14,031 nucleotides of DNA, from the NCBI GenBank assembly GCA_902475415.1, contig CABRZK010000029.1:1-14031 (forward strand). The letters run 5' to 3'. This stretch comes from an uncultured Eubacterium sp. (lineage in GTDB: Bacteria > Bacillota > Clostridia > Lachnospirales > Lachnospiraceae). The position numbers and the translations under genes were made by a program. Shown one piece after another: positions 1 through 5,788 of this stretch (positions are counted from its first letter, which is position 1; each line of letters opens with the position of its first letter). The notes under the pieces were generated by a model. The model saw only the letters and a list, made by a program, of their open reading frames with translations, ran no database searches and had not been told where the DNA came from.

Positions 1-1080
1 CATCTCCAGTTCCAGATGGTATGTTTCGGTCAACCGTTGTGCCAGTTCCTGCCCATGCAGACCGACATTTTCCGCACAGATCAGAATCTTTGAAGGATCT
101 CTGTCCCAGATTCCCGGATCTTTCTCTCCGGTCTGTTCATTACTTCCATCCGGCGAAAGCACCCGGATACGCTGTAAGGTTTTGCATTTTTCATAAAAAT
201 CATGTAACCGGGCTTCATATTTCGCAAACAGTTTTTCACCCTGTTCCTGCAAAATCCGGCTGCACCGATCGATCCCCGCCATCAGAATATAAGAAGGTGA
301 ACTGGACTGATAAATCCCCAGATATCGTTTTACCCGTTCCAGATCCACCCATGGATTTTTTCGATAGTGAAGCAACGCACTCTGGGTGTACGCAGGCAAC
401 GTCTTGTGTACACTTTCAATGCATAAATCAGCCCCTAATGCCAGCGCTTTCTGTGGGAACCCCTTTGAGAATCCGAAGTGCGCCCCATGGGCTTCATCTA
501 TAATCAGCGGAATCTCCTTTGCATGCACAATTTCGGCAATTGCTGCAATATCCGATACCACACCATCGTAAGTCGGAGAAGTCAGAAGTACCGCTTCTGT
601 GTCCGGATACTGCTCCAGCATTTCTGCAACCTGCTCCGGCGTAATGCTTCCCTGAATCCCAAACGCTGTCTCTTCCGGGTAAAGATACGCCGTCTTTAAT
701 TCCATCAGATACACCGCATGATATACTGCCTTATGGCAATTACGGGCCATCAGCAGACGTCCGCCTTTTTTTACCGTTCCACAGACCGCTGCCAGCAGCC
801 CTGCCGTGCTTCCATTTACCAGAAAAAATGTTTCATCCGCGCCAAAAAGTTCTGCCGCCCGTTGCTGTGCTTCCCGCAGAATTCCTTCTGCATGATGCAA
901 ATTGTCAAATCCGGTAATTTCTGTAATATCGAGTTCTTCCGGAATCCAGTTTCCCATCCGCTGGCGCTTATGTCCCGGCATATGAAACGGATAGGCATCG
1001 CTCTGACTGTACGCCAGTAGTTTTTTATCAAGGTATTCTTCTGATACCTGTTGTTCCTGTCTGTTATTACTCCGCTCCAT
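1..1080 (-). CDS. Orn/Lys/Arg decarboxylase family protein (3' end outside window)
   Basis: A continuous open frame of 360 codons runs from ATG at 1080 to the left edge with no stop, so the C-terminus lies outside. It is a fold-type I PLP enzyme of the Orn/Lys/Arg decarboxylase class. The N-terminus carries PFHMPGHK (about residues 31-38). A DEAHG motif starts at D195, the residue that pairs with the PLP ring nitrogen. SVHKTLPAYTQ holds the PLP lysine at K226, matching the S-x-H-K signature; the 31-residue spacing to D195 is normal. Members are about 480 aa, so roughly 120 residues are missing here. The reaction in this family is removal of the alpha-carboxyl of a basic amino acid to give a polyamine or diamine; which amino acid cannot be told. 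The start is preceded by GAAGGGA about 10 nt upstream. In Bacillus the related yaaO lies next to tmk, which could be checked beyond the edge. The leader contains the modular repeats at 1111-1464. Confidence 0.93.
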   Translation of the reverse strand, partial: MERSNNRQEQQVSEEYLDKKLLAYSQSDAYPFHMPGHKRQRMGNWIPEELDITEITGFDNLHHAEGILREAQQRAAELFGADETFFLVNGSTAGLLAAVCGTVKKGGRLLMARNCHKAVYHAVYLMELKTAYLYPEETAFGIQGSITPEQVAEMLEQYPDTEAVLLTSPTYDGVVSDIAAIAEIVHAKEIPLIIDEAHGAHFGFSKGFPQKALALGADLCIESVHKTLPAYTQSALLHYRKNPWVDLERVKRYLGIYQSSSPSYILMAGIDRCSRILQEQGEKLFAKYEARLHDFYEKCKTLQRIRVLSPDGSNEQTGEKDPGIWDRDPSKILICAENVGLHGQELAQRLTETYHLELEM

Positions 1081-1470
1081 GTGCTGTCCATTCCCTTCTT
1101 TCTTCCTAATATCATAAACACTTCAGTCCGCAATGCACGTCCGAAAAATCACAGATTTTCCGGACTGACGGGCATTCGCCAATCATGCGAGCACGTTGAC
1201 TCTCTTGCACTCATTATATCGTAAACACTTCCATCCGCAGTGCACGTCCGAAAAATCACAGATTTTCCGGACTGACGGGCATTCGCCCTATCCCCTGAAA
1301 GTAACATACAAAAATGCCTGCAAGCAGTCATTTTGTATATTATTTTCAGGGGGCACTGCTCATTGCATACGCACATTATATCATGAACAAAAGCAGTTCA
1401 TGATCAACATTCGTCGGTCGCCAATCGTGCGAGCACGTTGGCTCTCTTGCACTCATTATATCATATTTTT
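1081..1470 (-). repeat. Modular intergenic repeats with TATAAT boxes upstream of the decarboxylase
   Basis: This non-coding gap holds two kinds of repeated module. Module A is 70 bp at 1111-1180 and again at 1218-1287 (107 bp apart, 4 mismatches). Module B is 47 bp at 1176-1222 and again at 1418-1464 (3 mismatches). Each module A contains a 12-bp stem with a 3-nt loop (1139-1165 and 1246-1272). Its one imperfect pair is G.U if transcribed from the minus strand and A.C if from the plus strand, which favours minus-strand RNA. On the minus strand a TATAAT hexamer sits at the module borders near 1215, 1378 and 1458. The copies at about 1378 and 1458 have TG one base upstream, as in an extended -10. 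I see no good -35 partners. This may be a tandem promoter array, a structured leader RNA, or an inserted intergenic repeat family. No protein is supported here. Confidence 0.75.
1292..1352. repeat. Long imperfect hairpin inside the repeat region
   Basis: CCCCTGAAAGTAACATAC at 1292-1309 pairs with the reverse complement ending in TTTTCAGGGG at 1352. The near-complementary arms are about 24 bp, closed by a small inner stem (CCTG at 1317-1320, CAGT near 1325). It lies between the second module A copy and the partial TATAAT module, so it looks like an insertion into, or a variable domain of, the repeat family. No T-tract follows on either strand, so it is not a standard terminator. Confidence 0.7.
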
Positions 1471-1478
1471 TATAATAG

Positions 1479-1520
1479 AAAAAGCTGCCGCTACATGGGG
1501 GTTCCACATAGCGGCAGCTT
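1479..1520 (-). terminator. Rho-independent terminator of the MFS transporter gene
   Basis: A perfect 12-bp stem (AAGCTGCCGCTA at 1482-1493, complement at 1509-1520) with a 15-nt loop is followed on the minus strand by a run of five T. It lies 51 bp past the stop of the transporter and separates it from the repeat-rich leader of the decarboxylase. Confidence 0.9.
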
Positions 1521-1570
1521 CTTATCTGTCCAAAGATATTTTATTTTCCTGACAATTTAAGTCTTTCAGA

Positions 1571-2842
1571 CTAACGTACGTCTTTGTCAATCGGCTCTAC
1601 TTTTAATACGCACATAGCGATGAGACCGATTATAGCCATAACTGCCATGATGATGTATGCAAGCTGGCAGGTAGGATCAATGCTGTTGCAAGCAGATACT
1701 ACTGTGATACCAACACCTGTCATAACAGAGTTCAGCGGCTGAATAACAGAGAATGCGTTTTTGAAATCGTAACGTCCCCAGATAGCTGCTGTACAGGATA
1801 CCATTAAGTTGGAAGATCCACCTAACATTACAGCAAGGATCGGAAGGGAGATATAATGTAATGCTGTTACATGTGTTAAGCAGCAAAGTACTGCTAAAAA
1901 TGCCAGAACGTTGATCAGGATACCTGTTTTCTTTGTACCGATCTTAACGTCTAACCAACCTACTACGATAGAACCAGGAATAGCAAGAACACCTGCGATA
2001 CCAAGCATCTGAAGTACTGTAGGAAGCTCATAACCCATAACCATGAATTTTGTTACGAAGTTGGACATGATACCCATGGACATGAATCCTGTGATACCAA
2101 CTGCGATCCAGAGAACCCACATACGTCCTGTTTTCAGACATTTTAAAGCTGTCCATTTGGATGTTTTTAAGTACTCAAGAGCTGCCTGATGCTCAGCTTT
2201 TGCTTTCTCACCATCGAATGCAGGGTTGTTATCCGGGTAGCCACCTTTTTCTTCTGGGAAATCACGAACGAAAGCGATAACTACGATACCAACGATAACT
2301 GCGATGATAGCGATTGCGATATAGTATGCGGAATAACCAACTGTTCCAACGAACATACCTGCTACTGCAGAAGTTGTAGCTGCAGATAACGGATAACCTG
2401 CGGTACAAAGACCCATAGCTACACCACGTTTTGTCGGGAACCAGTGTCTGATAATCTCACCAGCAAGCAGCATAGCGGATGCAAGAGAGAATGTGTAGAT
2501 TACCACATAACATACTACAACACCAACTGTGTTGTGTACCTGACCGATCAGAACTGTAAATACAGCTGTGATGATCATGCTCAGTCCCCAGTAGAGACGG
2601 ATTGAATGTTTGTTGATCAGACGACCAAGGATGATACTACCGATGATACCGAATGGTACTGCGATAGTAGACATTGCGTAAACCGCTGCCTGGTTGATAC
2701 CAAGACCGATGAATACATCACGGGTTACATTCAGGGAATCAGATGTCAGTGCTGAATACACATAACATGAGAAGAATGCCAGAATTACGATGATGTAACC
2801 TTTTACACCAAGGTTCCAGCTGCTAGTCTTTTTGTTGTTCAT
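1571..2842 (-). CDS. MFS transporter, oxalate/formate antiporter-like (OFA/monocarboxylate type)
   Basis: A 423-aa integral membrane protein with about 12 hydrophobic segments. After a short polar N-terminus (MNNKKTSSWNLGVKG) the first segment is YIIVILAFFSCYVY. A charged central loop of about 45 residues (DFPEEKGGYPDNNPAF through the KAKAEHQAALEYLKTSKW region) separates two six-helix halves, typical of the major facilitator superfamily. The GRLINKHSIRLYWG loop between helices 2 and 3 matches the MFS motif A position. Overall resemblance is to the OFA group of organic-anion carriers; the substrate is not deducible. The start chosen (2842) has AGGAGG 9 nt upstream; an ATG eight codons earlier lacks a site. 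A clear SigA promoter is at 2974-3002. Codon choice is uniform (GGT, ATC, GTA, GCA, CTG), as in highly expressed genes. It lies downstream of lysR on the same strand and is probably controlled by it. Confidence 0.88.
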   Translation of the reverse strand: MNNKKTSSWNLGVKGYIIVILAFFSCYVYSALTSDSLNVTRDVFIGLGINQAAVYAMSTIAVPFGIIGSIILGRLINKHSIRLYWGLSMIITAVFTVLIGQVHNTVGVVVCYVVIYTFSLASAMLLAGEIIRHWFPTKRGVAMGLCTAGYPLSAATTSAVAGMFVGTVGYSAYYIAIAIIAVIVGIVVIAFVRDFPEEKGGYPDNNPAFDGEKAKAEHQAALEYLKTSKWTALKCLKTGRMWVLWIAVGITGFMSMGIMSNFVTKFMVMGYELPTVLQMLGIAGVLAIPGSIVVGWLDVKIGTKKTGILINVLAFLAVLCCLTHVTALHYISLPILAVMLGGSSNLMVSCTAAIWGRYDFKNAFSVIQPLNSVMTGVGITVVSACNSIDPTCQLAYIIMAVMAIIGLIAMCVLKVEPIDKDVR

Positions 2843-2973
2843 TTCAACTTTCCTCCTAAACACCATAAAACCATTTTATTTTGTTCTAAAAACTTCACCG
2901 GAACAGTTCAGATTCCTCTGTACCTTTATAATAGAAAGTAACAGCGTTTCTTTCCTGTCCTGAAAACATCGAT

Positions 2974-3002
2974 ATTTTATCTTAAATATTTCTTAAAGTC
3001 AA
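2974..3002 (-). promoter_or_regulatory. SigA-type promoter of the MFS transporter
   Basis: On the minus strand TTGACT (2997-3002), a 17-bp spacer, then TAAAAT (2974-2979). Each hexamer is one base from the consensus. Transcription would begin near 2967, leaving a leader of about 125 nt before the AUG at 2842. I do not recognise a riboswitch in that leader. Confidence 0.7.
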
Positions 3003-3043
3003 TATATTTTCACCAAACACCGTACGTCTGTCCCTCTCATTTA

Positions 3044-3091
3044 TGTGCATCTTGCACAAACGCCATGTGTAATAATGCATTTTGCGCATTA
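3044..3091. promoter_or_regulatory. Two dyads upstream of the transporter promoter, candidate operators
   Basis: Two perfect inverted repeats lie 40-90 bp upstream of the -35: TGTGCA-TCT-TGCACA at 3044-3058 and TAATGC-N7-GCATTA at 3073-3091. Their position upstream of the promoter fits activator sites. LysR binding is a plausible inference given the neighbouring regulator, but neither dyad reproduces a strict T-N11-A box. Confidence 0.5.
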
Positions 3092-3100
3092 CAGTAATCT

Positions 3101-3255
3101 ATTTTTTCGATTTTTAATCTTCATTTTTTCCAGTTTTCCGCTTTTTTTGCCATTTTTTCATCCATATAAGATTTTTTTAATCCATTTTTGTTATTAAAAA
3201 ATCCGTTTTTTTCACCTTGGATTGTTTTTATTTTTATACTTTTTTTAGATTTTTC
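3101..3255. other. Phased T-tract segment, likely intrinsically curved DNA
   Basis: At least a dozen runs of 4-7 T occur with centres often 9-11 bp apart (about 3104, 3113, 3126, 3135, 3145, 3155, 3175, 3187, 3209, 3227, 3233, 3243, 3252). Tracts in helical phase bend DNA. The segment lies between the lysR stop and the dyads upstream of the transporter promoter. It holds no plausible gene. Confidence 0.55.
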
Positions 3256-3287
3256 ACTGGATTTTCATATATCATGCATGATTTCAA

Positions 3288-4184
3288 TTAAATTTTTGTT
3301 AATTTTTTCTCAAGCATTTCCATAAAAATAGCAATTGCCGGATTATAATTATTCTTCCTCCAGGCCATTGTAATGTTGTGGTTTTTTGCTTCCGGCACAT
3401 CAATGCTGCGCAGTACTACATGGGGATTCTGACGCTCAATCGTCCGGTTGGAAGTGATTGCCACACCATTCCCTGTCTGTACCCAGAGCATTACGTCTTC
3501 CATTTTCTCCACCAGAAGGAAATCCGGATGAATGTCACAACGTGCACACAGGTTGGTGATATAACTATATCCTTCCTCACTGGCCTTCGGTCCCAGCTGG
3601 ATAAACCGCTCATCTTTCAATTCTTCCAACGTCACCGTCTCCTGCTGCGCCAGCGGATGTCTGTGGTGCAGCATAATACAGGAATCAAACTTCTGCACAT
3701 TTACCGTCATCAGATCCGGCTTGTCATACAGCGAAAAGCCATAGGTCAGTATCAGATCCAGATCGCCCGCTGCCAGTCTCGCCGGAAGCTCCCCAAGCGC
3801 AAACCGCTCCAGACTCATCTCAATATTCTCATACGCCTCCCGGAATTCCCGGATCACATCATCAAACAGTTCTGAAATATCATAAATATCCAGAAATCCA
3901 ATGTGCAGCTCACCTTCAAAACCGGAATTCGCATGTCTGGCTTCCTCCACTGCTCCTGCATAATCATTCAGAAGCTTCGGCAATCGATTATAAAGTACGC
4001 TTCCACCCGGAGTCAGTTTCAGGCGTTTCTTATCCCTGACAAAAAGCTTGGTTCCAAGTTCCTCCTCCATGGCATTGATCTGACGGCTCAGTGCCGGCTG
4101 TGTGATAAACAGGCATTTTGCCGCCTCAGTAAAACTCAGGCATTCCGCCACTGTCACAAAATATTTAATCTGATTAAAAGTCAT
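3288..4184 (-). CDS. LysR-family transcriptional regulator
   Basis: 298 aa, the usual size for the family. Residues 1-60 form the winged helix-turn-helix (FNQIKYFVTVAECLSFTEAA, then ITQPALSRQINAMEEELG, then LFVRDKKRLKLTPGG). This is followed by a linker helix and a periplasmic-binding-protein-like effector domain from about residue 90 (ELHIGFLDIYDISELFD onward). It should bind DNA as a tetramer and respond to a small co-inducer. AGAGGG about 8 nt upstream supports the ATG at 4184. It lies between the divergent reductase and the co-directional MFS gene, the classic LysR arrangement, so those two are its probable targets. Its own promoter carries a palindrome over the -10, consistent with autorepression. 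The inducer is unknown. Confidence 0.95.
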   Translation of the reverse strand: MTFNQIKYFVTVAECLSFTEAAKCLFITQPALSRQINAMEEELGTKLFVRDKKRLKLTPGGSVLYNRLPKLLNDYAGAVEEARHANSGFEGELHIGFLDIYDISELFDDVIREFREAYENIEMSLERFALGELPARLAAGDLDLILTYGFSLYDKPDLMTVNVQKFDSCIMLHHRHPLAQQETVTLEELKDERFIQLGPKASEEGYSYITNLCARCDIHPDFLLVEKMEDVMLWVQTGNGVAITSNRTIERQNPHVVLRSIDVPEAKNHNITMAWRKNNYNPAIAIFMEMLEKKLTKI

Positions 4185-4343
4185 TCTCTGTCCCTCTTCT
4201 CTCTTAATATACTCGCGATAACAGCCTGTAACTTACCATAACTTCAGAAATTTCCAGACATTATTACCAGCAACTAAAGAGTCTGCAATCATATAGCATC
4301 TGATATAAATTTGTATCTTTCTCTTCTACAAAAATCTCTATAT

Positions 4344-4373
4344 ATTATAACCTTGGTTATAACTTAAATGCAA
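4344..4373 (-). promoter_or_regulatory. Candidate lysR promoter with an overlapping palindrome
   Basis: On the minus strand TTGCAT (4368-4373), an 18-bp spacer and a perfect TATAAT (4344-4349). The spacer and most of the -10 are covered by the inverted repeat TTATAACCTTGGTTATAA (4345-4362; 8-bp arms, 2-bp centre). A dyad there would block RNA polymerase when occupied, so autorepression by the LysR protein is likely. The leader would be about 150 nt. Confidence 0.5.
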
Positions 4374-4385
4374 ATATTCTATTAC

Positions 4386-4490
4386 CAAAAGGCATATTTA
4401 TATAAACCTTTTGCATGTATTGATAGAAATACATCACTAGGAATGTATTTTTGTTCATGTTACACTGAATACATCAGGGCAATCTGATGT
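4386..4490. promoter_or_regulatory. Cluster of inverted repeats upstream of the FMN reductase, candidate operators
   Basis: Four alternating half-sites lie at 4415-4421 (ATGTATT), 4428-4434 (AATACAT), 4443-4449 (ATGTATT) and 4468-4474 (AATACAT). They are flanked by a 7-bp dyad CAAAAGG-N14-CCTTTTG (4386-4413) and a perfect 7-bp stem ACATCAG-N6-CTGATGT (4471-4490). The AT-rich gap between divergent lysR and reductase genes is where LysR proteins bind. I could not assign a convincing -35/-10 pair for the reductase. Confidence 0.55.
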
Positions 4491-4569
4491 TTTGTAATAA
4501 TGATTGTCTTATGTAATTCAATTTTCAAATTAACATACCAATGTAAGGAAAAACACAGGAGGATTTACA

Positions 4570-5520
4570 ATGAAGGTTTTAGGTATCGTGGCAGGACGCC
4601 ACAATGGAAACAGCGAAATTTTAGTAAAAGAAGCTCTGCTTGCCTGTCAGGAAGCCGGCGCTGAGTGTAAACTCATCAACTTATTCGATTATAATATCGA
4701 GCATTGTACAGGATGCGAAGGATGTACCATGCAGATGGGTAATGTAGCAATGGGTAAAGCTGACAAATACAACGGCTGTATCTTAAAAGACAAAGATGAT
4801 ATGGACAAAATTGTTCAGGAAATGTATACATGCAACGCAATCATCGTAGGTGTTCCGACATATGATCTGACACCAAGTTCTCTGTATCTGAAATTTGCTC
4901 AGAGATTCCTGGCTTACGAGCTTTCTTTCCTGCTTGAGATCGGCGCAGTAAAAGAAGATCCGCATATGGTTGGCGGACTTATCTCCGTTGGTGGATCCTG
5001 TCATGACTGGCAGTCACTGGCACTGGAAGGTCTGGGCGCAACTATGTTTACACAGTCCGTTCAGGTTGTTGACCAGATGCTTTCTACAAGAAATGGTCGT
5101 CCTGGTAACGTATTACTGCGTGACGAGCAGATCGCACGTGCTCACAAGATGGGTGAAAACATTGTAAAAGCAATCAACACTCCGGTAGAAGAGCGTGGAT
5201 GGCTTGGTGATCCGGATCAGGGAATGTGCCCGAGATGTCATTCTGCACTGATCTACAAAGGTGACAAACACTGGGATGGTATCGAGTTTCCATTCGAGTG
5301 CGCAGTATGTGGAGCAGGCGGAGATCTGGTAAAAGACGACAACGGCGAGTACAAATTTGTTCTGGCTGAGAACGGACTGATCCGTGACAGAAATCTCAAT
5401 TCCGCACGTGCAGAGCACTTAAACGAAATTGTACAGACAAGAATTGATTTCATGCAGCACATGGATGTCGTTCAGGAAAAATACGGTAAATACAAAAACC
5501 TTCAGTTCCCGGCAATCTAA
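4570..5520 (+). CDS. NADPH-dependent FMN reductase / iron-sulfur flavoprotein-like oxidoreductase with C-terminal four-cysteine domain
   Basis: 316 aa. Residues 1-200 form a flavodoxin-like FMN_red domain: MKVLGIVAGRHNGNSEIL carries the FMN phosphate loop, and AIIVGVPTYDLTPSSLYLKF (90-109) the second flavin loop. C46, C49, C52 and C70 lie where iron-sulfur flavoproteins hold a compact cluster, but the last spacing is longer (C-x2-C-x2-C-x17-C). After residue 215 a second domain holds CPRC (220-223) and CAVC (244-247), a zinc-ribbon or rubredoxin-like arrangement absent from simple FMN reductases. A helical tail ends at residue 316. AGGAGG 7 nt before ATG indicates strong translation, and codon use is strongly biased, as in abundant proteins. 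Divergent from lysR and near an MFS carrier, it probably reduces, or supplies electrons to reduce, an imported compound. Substrate unknown. Confidence 0.85.
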   Translation: MKVLGIVAGRHNGNSEILVKEALLACQEAGAECKLINLFDYNIEHCTGCEGCTMQMGNVAMGKADKYNGCILKDKDDMDKIVQEMYTCNAIIVGVPTYDLTPSSLYLKFAQRFLAYELSFLLEIGAVKEDPHMVGGLISVGGSCHDWQSLALEGLGATMFTQSVQVVDQMLSTRNGRPGNVLLRDEQIARAHKMGENIVKAINTPVEERGWLGDPDQGMCPRCHSALIYKGDKHWDGIEFPFECAVCGAGGDLVKDDNGEYKFVLAENGLIRDRNLNSARAEHLNEIVQTRIDFMQHMDVVQEKYGKYKNLQFPAI

Positions 5521-5523
5521 ATT

Positions 5524-5785
5524 CCTGTTTAGGTAAGTTTGGTGGCTAAACGGTAGGTTATGGAGACGAAAACGGAGAATTTTGCCTCGACAGCTAGACG
5601 TTCACTACCCTCACTTCGCAGCAGTTTTATCGCGCTCGCTCCCGGCTCCCATAAAAGCCGGGTCGCCTCCCACTCACGCAAAACTCTGCGAAGATCGGTC
5701 GTTCACTTAATCGCTTGTCGAGGAAAAATTCTCCGTTTTCGTCATTTCAGTTACTGACCGATGCCACCAAACTTGCCTAAACAGG
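5524..5785. repeat. 262-bp nested palindromic intergenic element (MITE-like)
   Basis: Four nested arm pairs share nearly one centre (about 5652-5654). They are 5524-5546 with 5763-5785 (23 bp, 1 mismatch), 5565-5592 with 5716-5743 (28 bp, 1 mismatch), 5615-5621 with 5686-5692 (TTCGCAG/CTGCGAA), and the GC-rich hairpin CCCGGCT (5641-5647) with AGCCGGG (5656-5662). The trinucleotide ATT flanks both ends (5521-5523, 5786-5788) and could be a short target duplication. It exactly fills the gap between two convergent genes, starting 4 bp after one stop and ending 4 bp before the other, so it may also end transcription from both sides. The 65-codon frame inside is not credible as a gene. Unidentified family; a non-autonomous mobile palindrome is my inference. 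Confidence 0.85.
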
Positions 5786-5788
5786 ATT

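Noticed and set aside
816..1133. 105-codon minus-strand frame overlapping the decarboxylase start
   Set aside because: Out of frame with the clear decarboxylase coding frame and no recognisable protein features.
1111..1464. CRISPR array
   Set aside because: Only two or three large, unequal modules with irregular spacing; no short identical repeats with unique spacers and no cas genes.
3271..3282. Perfect 12-bp palindrome ATCATGCATGAT just after the lysR stop
   Set aside because: Too short and loopless for a terminator, and such palindromes arise easily by chance in this AT-rich stretch.
5560..5757. 65-codon plus-strand frame inside the palindrome
   Set aside because: Its sequence is dictated by the inverted repeats, it has no ribosome binding site, and its composition is unlike real proteins.
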